Positions 47,201-60,479 of a DNA stretch of 64,000 nt are shown here, one piece after another. A program made the translations under genes and the position numbers. Source of the stretch: Rhytidiadelphus loreus (lineage: Eukaryota; Streptophyta; Bryopsida; Hypnales; Hylocomiaceae); assembly GCA_947034895.1 (NCBI GenBank), contig OX344761.1, forward strand, positions 88,797,447 to 88,861,446. The letters run 5' to 3'. Below the pieces are notes generated by a model. It saw only the letters and a program-made list of their open reading frames with translations, was not told the DNA's origin and did no database searches. Position 1 is the stretch's first letter; each line of letters opens with the position of its first letter.

Positions 47201-50200
47201 TGGTGGCTCATGTGGCAACTTGTAAATTGTTTTAGATTGCTTAGATGATTCCATTTACACAAGCAACAAATTAATGCATTTTTGAAGTTTTAAGCAATTT
47301 TTGAATATATGGAGGTCTAATTTTTAATTTTTTTTGGTGAAGGTGGATCTAATAAAATATTTTGTATAAAACTTATGCAACTATTTTACTTAAAGATATG
47401 CCAAGATATGTGGATATTTTTGTGGGATTGAAAAAACAATTTTAGAATTTGTTTTGGCATTTATAGAAAAGAGGTTTAAAATTGAGTCCATGATTGCATT
47501 TTGCTTCAAATTTTTGTGGAAGTGTCTAGAAGTGCTTCATTTTACCTCACATCCTAGAACTCTTATATTCATACTTTTACAATTAAATTTCTATATTCAT
47601 TTTGGTGCTATGGTTTTAAATACCAACTAGTGTGTCTAATGCCATTACCACAACCAAAATAAAAGTAAAATTAATTTTCTATTTTTTTAATTCATGAAAA
47701 CTTCAAAATCCAATAACTTTCACACTATAGGTCCAAATATCAAGAAACAAAGCCCATGCACCCTTCCTCACAAAAGGCTTTCCAATGATATCAAGAATGC
47801 ATTTGGAAGATGCATAATTCTAGAGATCTTACCATAATAAACAAAATAAAATAAACAAAAAGTCTAATTTAAGGTATACAAATGTCCTTAACATTGACTT
47901 AGTTTTAGTAGTATTTTTTTTGGTTATTTTTACTAACATGATTTCACTTTTTGTGATAAAACTATACCAATGACAATTTTTCACAAAACTAAAAAAGATT
48001 TTCATATTGATGGACAAATCATAGTCTCATGTAATAAAGACAAACATTTGAATATAATTTTGAAAACTAACTTTAAATCAAGAAGGATGTTTGGATATAT
48101 GAAAATAGAGCTAGTACTTTAGGGATTAATATGGATTACATGCAAGTTGTCCTATATATTGTCATGTATTTTTGGATGCATTCATTTAATTATTACAAAT
48201 CTAATTTTTAATTATATCTAATTTTTGAACATTTAATTATACTATGATATTAATATAGAAAATAAATACAATTTTGCCATTTACCTTTACAATTAAATTT
48301 ATCAATCAAGTCAAAATTCAAATCTAATTTTCTAATCTAATTGATGCTCTAATGCAATTCAAAAGGAATTCAAACCCAATTTAAAAACCATGAAAACTTA
48401 GTTTCCTAAACCTATACTCTTTATGTCAAATTGCATTGTGCACAAACTTCAAGGTTGAAAATACTTAGAAGATAAATTGTGATTAAAATTTTTGAAACCT
48501 AATTAATATAAATAATACATCTCTATTATGTACATTATGTATGTATTGAAAAATATAATTTGCATGTACCATTTCAAAATAGACACAAAAAAATATTTAA
48601 AAGTAACTACATTGCAATCATGTAATGTCATCTAATATCAAAGGTTTCTTTTTGTATATCAAACATAATTTTTCAAGTTGTGAGAATCATTATTTTCATT
48701 CTAACTTTTTCAAAAGGCTTTTTTTTCAAACATTGACTTTGTTGCCATCATTCACTTAAAAATATTCAACAAGTAATATTCATTATACATCATTTTTATT
48801 TGATAGCATTCAAGAAACAAGTTATATACTTACTCGCACTCTTATGATGTTGATCTACATCTCTCGTTACATCTCTCATTGATATGATAAGTACCAATTT
48901 GTGTAAATAAAAATATGAATATACACTGTAATTTTATATTAAAATAAAAAATATAGATTAATTATTTATTTGGATTTTCCAGATTTTTTCCAGAATCTTG
49001 TCTACGTTGAAAAGCAAAGCAAAATATTAGAAAAGTCATGATAAAAATCAAAGACTTATCTTGTTTTCTTTTTAAAGGTTTACTTTTACCCAATCCCATG
49101 AATGCCATTTTGATTAATACAAAATACGATTTTTCAAATATTAAAATATGTCATATCTTAGAATCATAAGTTTTATTTTTCTAAAATCATTTTATATATA
49201 CCACCTTCCTTTGATATCATTGTTGTTCATAATAACATATTTCTATAACAATAAAGAGAGCTTAAAGCCATCATCAATATTATTGTATAATGTGTTGGAT
49301 TGTTACAAATAAGTTTCTTGGCCAATTCCAGTATTCATCTTTAAACTTGATTTATTATTAAAAAAAGAAATTTCAAAAATCATCATTAATCTCAAATTTA
49401 ATGCTTTGAATATGATAAATTTCCATGATTTTTTTTGCTAATTAGAGTTAAATTTAAAAATAAAACTCAATCAGTTTTTTTTAATGAAATAAGAAACTAA
49501 TTACTACATAAAATATTCATGCCTATAAATTTCTAATAGATTTGAAATCGTTAGGAAATAACATGAATTATCTTATAAATATGTAAACAATCAAATGTGT
49601 ATATTTGAGTGATGAGCTTGAGATCAAATCTAGTTTAGGTGATATTTGGTGATATATTAATGAATATAGGATGCACTAGATGTGAAGAGTCACTTAGACA
49701 CAACTTGGTCATGGTGTCGTGAGGCCAAACGACTAAAACAATGAAATGAAATCACAACATGTTCATAGAATCATAATGTCATACCATAAAAGCCACGCAA
49801 TGAAGCTATACAAGTGCAACCATGACTATTTGTTTTATATAATTTGTGTGTCCTTTCATCCCAATTAAAGAATTATTTTATAAAAATATAATTTTGACTT
49901 CTAAAAGTTCAAGAGTTATTTTAGGCCCAAATTTATTTGTATTTATAAATGAACTTGACGTGTTTCTTTAAGTTGTATAATGCATTAATTTGGTTACGCA
50001 ATTTTCTTTTCCATTGAATTTTGTGTTCAAGGTGCTACTATATGTATCTGAGATTGTAATCATGATTTTCTCACCAACATTGATTAACAAAGAATCACAA
50101 TGTATTGAAATTATTTTCTCTCAAGAAATAGTGTCATTAGGGAGATTGAAAGGGTTGAAATTGAGGTGATTTGTTTGAGCAAAAGGAAGGTTGAATTAGA

Positions 50201-52062
50201 GTAAATAGTTCACTAGATATCCGTCAATATTGTGTAATTTTCTTTGAGTGCTAAAAACTAATAAAACCTTGTGCAAATTCTTTTTGTGAAAATTGTGAAA
50301 ATTGAATTAAAAAATTTATCTAATATGTTATTTTTCCAAGAAGACACTATAACTACTGTGCAAAATAAGATGCTCTATAACTTGTACAAATAGAAAATAG
50401 AAATGAAATGAATCAATCATTCCATATAAAGACAAAAATATAATAGCTTTGTGTTGCATAACTTTTGCTTTAGTCATTGATTTAAATAAAAATTATATTG
50501 GTATTATCTAAAAGCTAATTTGTTTTCCTATTTTTTTTAAAGTTCAAAAAAATTATACCAAAAATTGAGATTATAGGACCTTAACCAAACCTTTAATCCT
50601 ACGGGTCACTTGGGACCTTAGGGGTTTAACGTTAAATAAAATAGAATGAATCAAAGGTTTTTGAATAGACATCAATTTGTCCAATAAAATAGAAAAATAA
50701 GTGAATTTTATAAAATAAATTTTATAAAATAAAATGACTACATTGGGATAGAAATTGAAAGAATTTTAAAAAGACTTTTGCAATGATTTCCTTTCAAATG
50801 TTTTTATTTAGAATTGTAAACAACCAATTGCATGTGATGCAAAGTTTTGTTGGGAACCTTCAATGATAATCAATTCCCATAGAAGTTGCTTTACCTATCG
50901 ATACATGTAAACAACTCACCTCCTCGACCATTACAGATTTTACTTTATGCTTTGTTCAAGTTTGTTGTTAAGTTTGTTGTTCAAGTCCATACTTATTCTT
51001 TGTGGGAAGACAACCTATTTTGAAGACTACTCTTTTTAGGTTCCCATATCTATTTGAGGGTCAAATTTCTAGTGCCAATGTCTCCCAAGTTGGAAACAAG
51101 GCCCTAAAAATTTCAATCTTCAATGGGTTTCATTGACAACATAAAGAACAACAATGTCCTAGTGTTTTTAAGGAGAAATTAGATTATTACTTATTAGATC
51201 TTCTTTAGTTAAGTTTGATTTTTGATTAATATTCTAGAGCAATTTTTGACATAAATTCAAACTATTTATTATTTAAAATAAATCAAATGTCTATTATATT
51301 AGAAATATAAAAAATCAAAGTCAATTCAAACTTATTGCTTACTTAAATTTGATACTTGACCACTTTTGGCTAAGTTGTATATTGAAAAGCCTTTGTCAGT
51401 CCTATTTACCTTGAGTTCCTCATGAATTATAAGGATTTTTATTTTTTATTTAATGATTTCTTAAAAAATTGAATGTATTGTATCTAATAAATTGTAAGTC
51501 TACTTGTGAATAAGTATATTGCCAAGAAAAAAAACTACTCCGTAGTTAATTTATCGTTTATAATTTAGATCCTACTATTGTAATAATTCTCTCTCTAAAT
51601 TGATGAAATAATTTATTAATTTTTCTTTCAAATTCCATATCTATGAGATATTGGATAGAAATATATTTTAGAAGAATAAACTAGTGAAAATTTAAATATT
51701 AAACTACCTATTATGTGCCAAATCAAAGTGGTAAAATATCATATTGGTTTGTATTTGTACTACAAATGTAAGAAAAGATGCTCTTTTGAGTATGATTTGT
51801 TAAAATTTTCATTAGTTTTATTGTGTATTATACTAACAATTCAAAGGTTATAATTCAAATGTCATGTAAAATTCTTGAAATTTGAAAATATTATGAAATC
51901 CTATATGGCACACTGATAAATAATAATTTTATTATTTGGTGTCTTTAAAATTGATAGTGACATTTAGATGTCATAAATAAAACCATCCAAAATATGTTCT
52001 TTGGATTTCCACTTAAGTTTTTGTTTTAACTTACTCTTTTAAGATTTGAAGATCATTTTAAG
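44239..52062. other. Long AT-rich gene-poor stretch
   Basis: Stops are dense in all frames. A 67-codon frame at 45216-45419 (SNNSNSEGFEDEQVEVEDHS) is acidic, more coding-like than its surroundings and ends at a donor-like AGTAAG. It has no partner exon or known domain. 46903-47088 and 47829-48017 look incidental. No RNA gene or ordered repeat was recognised. Confidence 0.5.
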
Positions 52063-52070
52063 TGATGCTA

Positions 52071-52663
52071 CCCGGGGAGATCACTTAGAGTGTCCATTTA
52101 GAACCTACGTGCGTTAAGATTTTGGACCCCCTATCTTATATCCTAAAATTTAAATAAAAGGAGGAAAAAAAAATATCGATATATTTTCCTACTTTGGAAG
52201 TTTATGTTTTGAATTATTGATAATTTTATTTGTTAATTATAATTAGTTACAAATTTTTGAAGTAAAAAACTACACTGTAGAGGTGAAAATAACTTTCACA
52301 CCCCTATTTAATTTATATAAGAAAAAATTGTCTAAGAAATGAACAAAAAATTCTTGAAAATAACTTTCTATTAAAAGTTCATTTTTCTTGAATATTGATG
52401 CAATGGTCATTTTAAATGTGTTCTCTATAAATATTTGAGTTGAAAAACATGCTATTTTAGTTCATTTTTCAACCTATTCTACAAATCATTTCACATACTA
52501 GTATTTGAATTGGGAATTTTTGGCAGTAGAAACCTACAATCATTATTAAACAAAACTCAAAATTGTAGGTTCAAATTATAGTTTATTAAAAAGTATATAG
52601 GGGGGCAAAAAATCACTTCAACACACGTGGTTACTTATGGATACACTAAGTGATCTCCCCGGG
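52071..52663. mobile_element. 593-bp non-autonomous DNA element with an 8-9 bp target duplication
   Basis: The start CCCGGGGAGATCACTTAG is mirrored by CTAAGTGATCTCCCCGGG at the end. The terminal inverted repeat extends imperfectly to ~70 bp, with CCCCCTAT near its inner limit on both sides. TGATGCTA flanks it at 52063-52070 and 52664-52671. One more matching G makes 9 bp possible. Eight bp would suggest hAT, while nine bp with long terminal repeats suggests Mutator-like. There is no ORF, so it is non-autonomous. The interior carries the dispersed AATTAGTTACAAATTTTTGAAGT repeat. Confidence 0.85.
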
Positions 52664-52671
52664 TGATGCTA

Positions 52672-53435
52672 TCAAGTATGTCTAGCCAAAATCACCTCCT
52701 TTGTCCCACCCAATGCACACAGCTTACTATTTGGCCATTCCATCAACCACAAGGAGCCTAGTACCCAAAAGTAAAAACAATCTCCATTACTACTAATCCA
52801 ATGAACTATTTGAAGAAGAAAAAATAGTTTTGGTTGCATTTAGTGTTGTATTTTGAAGGGTGGGTCTAACCTCCATATGAAATGTTGAATCACTTATTGT
52901 TGCCTTTGCATTTACAATGTTGTCAAAATTACAACCCTTCAATTTTATTTTAGGGCATGCAGTGAATCAGCGGTGCTATTCTGTGAGCGTGCGAGCATGA
53001 GCCTGTGAGCAGTGAGTAGGGATTATGTGAGCAGTGAGCTTCGGGATTTACAAAAGGGATAAAAAACTGAAAATTTTAAAGAAAAAATTTACTTTAGAAC
53101 AAAATTTGGGCAAAATTTACTATTGCTTGTAAATTTTAGGACCTACTTCCATAGACCTATTTCCTTGGACAGGTCCTATTTGTATTACAAATGGTATTTT
53201 GAATATTATCTATAAAATTGGAAGTAAACATTGTGTAGATGAAGAACTAATTTGATGTTAAATATGAACAAGGATAGAAATAAAAGTGGATACAAAATTC
53301 CATCAAATTACAATATTTGGTCAAAGGGAAATTTTTACTCTTGTAGGTAGATGACAAAGATGAGGCAAAAGCTTCAAAGAGTCAAAGTCACAGATTCTAA
53401 GCACTTAAAGATTCTAAAATCTTAGTCTAGGTATC
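52672..53435. other. Spacer 3' of the SWIM gene with a GTGAGC-rich tract
   Basis: 52985-53045 contains repeated GTGAGC / GTGAGCAGTGAG words. It resembles, in reverse complement, the CAACGCT minisatellite region at 4186-4260. No gene is seen. Confidence 0.45.
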
Positions 53436-56400
53436 TTAGAGACCCTCGTTTGGAACCATCATGATACCAGCCTTGATGAGGAGGCGCTTCACTTCATTGA
53501 AACTAAAGCTTGGAGAATGTATGAACTTGTCTTCAACCACATCCATTTTGCAGAAGTATCGAAATAAGTAATAAAGATGTTTGCAATGAACATATTGGTG
53601 GCGTCCTCCAATTGCTGAGACAGCCATGTCTACAAAATCTGGACAAGTGCATTCTGAGTACATACCAAGTGTGATTTGATAAACTTTGTGTGTGGGCTCT
53701 ATTCCAGATTGAAGGGAGATTATGGCCCCAAGTCCAGGAAAGGGGAGCATTGTAACCCCTAAGATTGTTCCTTTGACGTTGCCAGCACTTTCCCACTTAT
53801 TGCGATGCTCTGTAGTAGGAGCATTTGCAATGTGTCTAATAGGCTTGCTCCTTCGAGTTGTTGGATAGGTGTCAGCATGTACAGGGGTAGGCTGATCATA
53901 AAGGACCGCCTCAAAAACATTGGACATCGTGAATAATCGCCGAGGTGACATAGGCGGACGATCTTGAAGTTGAAAACCAGCATCTTGCAATAAAAGTATT
54001 TCATGGCGAGTCAAACTAGTGCCCGTAAGTATAGGCCACACGTCTGGTACTTGAGGCCAGTCAATTACCCAAGGACGCTTAGAACCTCGAACACATCGCT
54101 GAATATCATCTGCACAAAACCAAAAATCTGTCATGATCTCCTTATTTCCACCCCATTGTTTCTTTCTACCACGATATGTTGGAGCTGGAGTGCCTTTAGA
54201 TCCCTTTGCAATTTTTGCAATGCAACGGATATTCGATCCACGCTGTTGGGCATGACATTTGCAACTGGATTTGTGGGATAGTCTTGCAATATGCCATTGC
54301 ATAATGTCGCAATCACTCTCTAGTGCAGTTGTCACATGTACTATGTTCTCCAAGTTATTGGATGTGTTGACTTGATTTGAGGCCTCGATAGGCACGTGGA
54401 TAGATCGGGTCATGACTCGCGGTTGAGAGAAATTGACCTTATCTAGTCTATGGGAGTCACCATCTGATCCAATGGGAAGGTCAAGCTTGCGCTTACTACT
54501 GCCGAACACTTCTTCGCCCTCTAAGTGTGGAACACGTGTTGCAGCATCAACTGCTCCAGGAAGGACATTCAAGGCCTCAGCAATTTTCTTCGGGTCACCG
54601 CTGCGTCTGGCGCCTCTTAGTTTCAACTCCTCTTTAGATGGCCCTGACCTTGATGTTCTACCTTTCAGGAATGCTCGATAATTTGTCATTTGCATGAACG
54701 CTCGAATGCAATCATCAGAAGTGGCGGCAAATAAATCATTACCTCGATTGCCTGATTGCTGTAACCATTTGTTGTGGATTGTTTCGGATAAGTTGCATGA
54801 TGGCATGTCTGCCATTTCCTCAACACTTAGTCCCTGCAACAGGAAAACTATAGTTAGACCTACAATGCACTTTATGAAAGTCTTTACAGTGTCAACTATG
54901 TGGGCTTCAACAAGCATCAAAATGGAGGATCTCTTCAACATGCTATGAAGGCACCTCTCGGCCTCGAGAGGTAAATCATACCATCTATAGTTTGATCCCA
55001 AAATTTCTGTAAGTCTGAAAAAGTACAATATTTTTTGATCTCATCCGTAGGCAGTGAAGTTACCTCTCGGCCCCGAGAGGTAAGTCACCCCCTCAGTAGT
55101 TTGATCTCAAAATCTCTCTATAGTAATTATTGCAAAACAAAGAAATGTATTTCAAATTCAAAGGATAACTGCATAAGAGGTTCAGAAACTAAAATAATAG
55201 GAGTGAACTTACCATTTGCATAAAACCTCCCCATTGGCGATATCGGAAGTGCCAAAAAGCGAGCCACAACTCTAGTTCACGCATAGCATCTTCGGAGGCT
55301 GCCCCAGACGATAGCCACCAAGATCGAATGGCCAAGTATCGTGTCTCAGCTTCCTCCATAGTCTTTGAGTCTTTGTATTGCTTACATAGACGAGTATGTT
55401 GGTGTTGCATATCCGGTTTAATGAGCTTTTGTGTATGTCGGTGCAATGAAGTACTCCAATGCAGGAGACACGTTCGCTCGCGATTCACCATCTGCTCTTT
55501 GGAATTCCCAGTGCCGTATACAATGCGAACAGCATTCCAATTCGCTTGTGCACTATCTGCCATGAAGCCTCTGAAATTTGGATTCTCAACACCATTTCGT
55601 TTCATAACATCATTCAGTAACCTCCACATGATGCACTGGACTTCGGTATCTTCAGATTGCATGTCACAAACGGCAATTGTCATGACCTTTCTGCATCCTG
55701 TGTCATACACATGGCAAGCCATGGTTGTCCAATCTCTTACACGTTTCACGTGGTCAAACATGAGCCAAGCATTCTCTAGATCGCCTCCAGTTTGCATGCG
55801 TTTCACCAAGTCTACTCCACTACCAGGTCCTTCCACCAACATTTTGAACAAGTAAACCTTCTCCTTTCCTTGTCCAGGAAAAACACTATCATGAATGTAT
55901 TCAAACTTTAAATTACGTTTCATATTCATAATGCTATCTATGACCCCACTTTTGCCAGTGCTACGAAATGAAGATATAGTATTACGGATGTTAGGGGAAC
56001 TTAGTATTTGGAATCTGTCCATCACATCCTCAAGTGACTTTCCCCGCAAAATATCCTTAGGTCCATCACCATTGTGTATGAGGTAGTTGTCCAAAAACTG
56101 CTTACTAGCTGCAAGGGCGATGGCAGAGTTAGTGGCAGTGGGGTTTTTAGAAACCTCATCTGCGATTAGATTGGTGATAGTGTCTACAGACTCTCTGCAT
56201 GTTCCGGAAGCAACAGGATGCATGTGGCTTCCTAAATGAATGCATGCTCTAGTCATGAGGGCAGTATCACTAAAAACATAGTATATTCTAGCATCACAGA
56301 TACTAATGCAATGGGGTGGAATTTTGCATATCTTGCAAAGAAGAGTGGAATCCTTTGGAGGGGTTGCTCCAACATAAAATGGGGCAGGAGTATAACCACA

Positions 56401-57372
56401 CCACTCAGTCTCATTACGCTTTGATGATCGTGTAAAGTAGTCACAGTTCGAATTGTTACATACTAGATGGCTTGCACAAGAGGATTTTCTAAACTTCAAA
56501 CCATCTTGGTTGTTAATATTAGATGTCATGGTATGACACCATGCATGACCATCAAAACGTTTATCCATGCCCTGGAGGTTCCGAGCAGCAGTTGTTGAGG
56601 ATGAAGCACGAAGGGAAGGCAACTCAAATACAACGTTTCCATTGAAGTCAGAAGGAAGGTACTCCACTTTCTGGTGTATAATTGAATCGTAGTCTAAAGC
56701 AGCAACTTCATTCCTAGAACCACGAATAGATGCTAGGTTTCGAAGACAGGCAACGACACTAATTGTGGTTGTACAACTTGGATAAGTTGGTGGACGTGAG
56801 AAAGCAGACAGAGCAGGACTAGTGGAAGGCGTGCTATACTGAGTAGAAGTCGTCTTGAGGACATTGTCTGGAAGTCTATGAGGAAGTGTTGCTTGTAAAT
56901 TTAGTTGACTAGGAGACTCTCCTTCTGACTCGCTAGATATATCTATGATACGATCTAAAACTTCTACCTTCACACGAACATGTGGAGCAGGAGTACTGGT
57001 AACTGTGATGCGATCACGGTCCGTAGAGTTTGTAACATCCTGGTGTCGAAGCGGCATATCCACCGTAGAATAGTCTGACTGTCGAGGTAAAATATCATTG
57101 GAGGTACCCATCATGAGATAGGGCAATCCGTAAGCTCTATATCGACCGAGATGAAGGTGCCAAACATGACCATCATCAAGTACTAACTTCTGAATATGTA
57201 CAGACTCCTTCAACTGGCCAGACTCGGATATGATTTCTTCCTCAACATATATGCTAGATTGGACAAAGCCAAATCGAACATGAAGGAGGTGTGAAGATAC
57301 GATAGCAAAACCACCTTCTCCAAGAGGGAGGACTAGAGGAATTTCATGGCCATCTGCTCGAATGGAGGCCAT
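53436..57372 (-). CDS. SWIM zinc-finger, MULE-like transposase-related protein, 2 exons
   Basis: Exon 1 is 57372-55213 and exon 2 is 54833-53436, both joins phase 0 (ATG|GTAAGT and TTGCAG|GGA), giving 1185 residues without a stop. Residues ~1-250 are a variable, Ser/Thr-rich N-terminus. Residues ~280-340 hold a Cys/His cluster (AWCHTMTS...SSCASHLVCNNSNCDYF) like the WRKY/GCM1-type fingers of MULE transposases. Next comes a DDE-like core: WLMFDHVKRVRDWTTMACHVYD (first D), then FRGFMADSAQANWNAV (second D) and RTCLLHWSTSLHRH. Near the C-terminus CTCPDF...HCKH is a SWIM finger (CxCxnCxH). Relatives are Mutator-like transposases or domesticated FAR1/MUG-type regulators. I could not find terminal inverted repeats, so active element and domesticated gene remain open. 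The third catalytic acidic residue was not placed. Confidence 0.72.
54940..55115. repeat. Tandem ~109-bp duplication inside the SWIM-gene intron, each copy with a GC palindrome
   Basis: Copy 1 has CCTCTCGGCCTCGAGAGG at 54954-54971 followed by TAAATCATACCATCTATAGTTTGATCCCAAAAT. Copy 2 has CCTCTCGGCCCCGAGAGG at 55063-55080 followed by TAAGTCACCCCCTCAGTAGTTTGATCTCAAAAT. The palindrome and its 3' flank were duplicated together. Confidence 0.8.
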
Positions 57373-58882
57373 TGACCTCTAAACCACAAAACCACTTGAA
57401 ATCAAAGAAATATAAAGCCCCTCTCCATAAAACACAAAGGATAATGACTGAAGGGGTTAAAAGGTTGGAAATATAAGGGCATGGGATTGTCCTATAAATA
57501 AAATAAAGACAGATCTAGGGCCATAGGTACGTCATTACTTATTAGAAAGTAGTACTATAAATGGATCCAATTTCTAAGTATTTGAAATGGCGACCCAAAT
57601 CTTTATTGAGGTGAATGGGGACTTAAGTGACTAATTAATGTTACGTAGCTCATAAAAGAGAAAAATACATAATTCAAAGACCATATCACAATTGAGAAGA
57701 TACGGGGTTTGTTTAAGATAGTATACTTGAACTACGCCCCTTTTAAGTCTACTCTGACTACTACAAGGACTCTGTAGAGGGAATTATTTTTATTTGAAAA
57801 AAACAAATGGATGTGGCATGTATGAAAGTTGGTTTTAGCACTTTCCAAACAATAGGGAATTAGTTATGTACTTTCTAAGATCTTGGATGTATGCACCGAT
57901 TCCTGACAATAGGTCTGGCAAAGTGAACATACAAGCGCCATGTAAAGATATACGGATAATCTAATAATTGGAGACTAACAATAAGTAACCAGTAAGTACC
58001 CATAATGCCCATTATACTTGTGTCAAATCAATTTGTAGATTTGGAATGGTCCAAAATAAAATATGGGGCTTTCCATATTCCAATTTCAAAATCATCAATG
58101 CCAACCAAGATGCCAATCTACCAATTTATTTATTAATGTAGCAGAAGGGATGCTTGAACCATGCACATTACCCCATTGAAGTAAAATAGGGCACACATTC
58201 AGTTGCCTCCGCTTTATCCTAGATCCATTAAAACTTTAAAAGTCTATCTCATCTCCATTTTAGGACCACGTCATGGCCATTTAATATCTTATTATAGCGT
58301 ACATTTCATGAAGATGCGCATTTATACAATAGAGTTGTGAAGATTTTATTTGATTTATACATAGGGTCCGTTACCAGTGTTTCCAAAAATGTGCACTACA
58401 TTCTCAGTTTTAATTTATGGCAATTGATCATTGCTATGAGTACATTGAGATATGAACCAAGAGAAAATATTTTTGAATTCATAATTCTTGTACGTAGCCA
58501 CATTAAATTTCACTTACTAATACTACAAGTATACAAGGGGTAGTACTTGTTTATTTTGGTTTTGATGGTATGGTATAAATTAGTAGAGTGAAACATCAAT
58601 TCAACCAGAAGCCTTGCAATCAGTGTTTTTGTAGTAGAGATATTGAACTTTGGAGGGGTAGGGTTTAGTTGTGCACGACTCTGTAACGAAAACAACATTT
58701 GCATATAAGTAACATTGGTAGTTGTTGGAAGGAGCTACTTTCCTCAGAGCCATATTGCAATATGTAGCATTAGTCTCATGCTTTCGGCTATGTGCGAATT
58801 TGAAGGTAGTTTTCAATGTAGAGAGAAGAAAAAGAGGAAGAAGAAGAAGAAACTATTATTCTCTTCTCGAAAGGAGCTATAG
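57373..58882. other. Upstream region of the SWIM gene, no other gene seen
   Basis: This is the probable promoter of the minus-strand transposase-like gene. 58337-58830 holds only short frames with no domain. A GA-rich run (AGAGGAAGAAGAAGAAGAAA) lies at ~58834. Confidence 0.4.
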
Positions 58883-59071
58883 CGGTCTCGAACGAGAGCA
58901 CTCAGTAATTCATCAGATAGGAGTGCATCATTCCTAGGACGCACTCGTGACCTACGAGAAATAGAAGATATCAAAGTGGAGGATGTTCAGAAAGTGACTG
59001 TTGCCAAGCTCAATTGGGTGGAGGAAGATAAGCGTAGAGTGTGCAGCCTTGGAAGAGCATTGAATTCTTTT
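58883..59071 (+). CDS. Isolated exon-like block of unknown protein
   Basis: A 63-codon open block lies between an acceptor-like CTATAG and a consensus donor TTTT|GTAAGT. It reads RSRTRALSNSSD...LREIEDIKVEDVQKVTVAKLNW...VCSLGRALNSF, charged and coding-like. I found no partner exon on either side and no known domain. It could be a decayed gene fragment or an alternative first part of the gene starting at 60480. Confidence 0.3.
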
Positions 59072-60479
59072 GTAAGTAAACCTATTCATACACACCGATT
59101 TTGGTCTTCATTGTGTTTGTTCTATTTGAAATTGTTAAATTAGGGCCTTTGGAATGCACTTCATTTACCTACGCAAACAAGTACAGCACAACAAAATTCA
59201 TTCATGAAGTCCCTATTACAATGTAGGGTTCTATGTTTTACTACTACGCGTACATTAGAGGGAATGGGAAGTACTTTACGAATGTGTAATTGTGTTGATT
59301 ATCAAGCCGAAACTAGGAACCGATCACATAATTAGTACAGAGCTTCTATTGATAATTATCCACTCTAGGAGGGTTGAAAAAATTGTTTCTATTATTAATC
59401 ATGGCATTGACCGAAATTAGACTTGTCTTCAATGTTATAGTAGTGCACATTTAAAGAGAAATTTAGGTTTCTTCAACATACCAAGAGAGTCAAATTGACA
59501 AAGAAAATTAAGATTTGTTCAATGTACGAACAATTTTCACTTGATTAATGGAAATTCTCATTTTTCAATATACGTAATATGTCTATTTTGGAAGTAAAAT
59601 TTTGCGTTATTCAATGTACAATTAGTATACATTTAAAAAGTAATTACAAGTTCTCTTCATTGTTTCATCTCCCCTATTATTAACTAGAAAATAGAGATGA
59701 GGTAATCCTTGCGTGGACCACATTAGGAATGAAATTAATGAAGAAAAGAATGTAAAGGTATTGGAGTAGACAGTCATGGCTTGTGAGTTCTACACAACTC
59801 TATATAAGTTGCAAATATATGCATGTATGGGCTTATATCCTAAACCACAAACAAGTAGCACTACCCCAAATCATTAAAAATTCATAAATTCTAAATAAAT
59901 GCAAAGAAAACTAGAATACCACTTACGCTACATTTAGTATTTATTTTTCTTTCTTTGAAAAATGATTAAAAAACAAACAAGAAATTTTCAATGATGAGGA
60001 ATCTTAACTAAAATGGATTATGTCCACAAAACTTATTATAAAGAAGAATCAGCTCTAAATATGCTCTGTATTCGAGTATACTATCTAAGCTGCTATGATA
60101 GCCAAATAACGTACATGCCGAAGGATGCTCCGTTGAAGAGCTTGTCCGTTCTAAATCCCAAAACTTAGGGAGGATACGGGGTCTTTTTATCGCAAGTCGC
60201 AAAACGTCAGCCTTCGTCTTTGACCTTGTAAGCAAGGGCTTCTTGTAGATTTTTTGAGAAATCCCGAATGGTTCTGAAGACAGTAAGTGCCAATACTGGG
60301 TGCTATAGTTTAGTTCTGAAAATCTGAACTCCAATCCAGGTAACCCTAAATTTGTTGTTCTAAAGGTTGGTTCGTTTTCTTGCTGTGACGGTTGATTCGC
60401 GAATTTCGTGTGAGGGCTCTATCGATCTCTTGATGTAAGGGTTGAATTTTTTTAAATATTTTTCTAGGCTGCAATTGAG
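59072..60479. other. Spacer upstream of the ParB-like gene
   Basis: AT-rich to ~60.0 kb, then mixed. The minus-strand frame 60008-60334 (108 codons) lies in the expected promoter region and matches nothing known. It is probably chance. Confidence 0.4.

Noticed and set aside
60008..60334. 108-codon minus-strand frame upstream of the ParB-like gene
   Set aside because: It lies where the promoter should be, matches nothing known, and has no exon neighbours.
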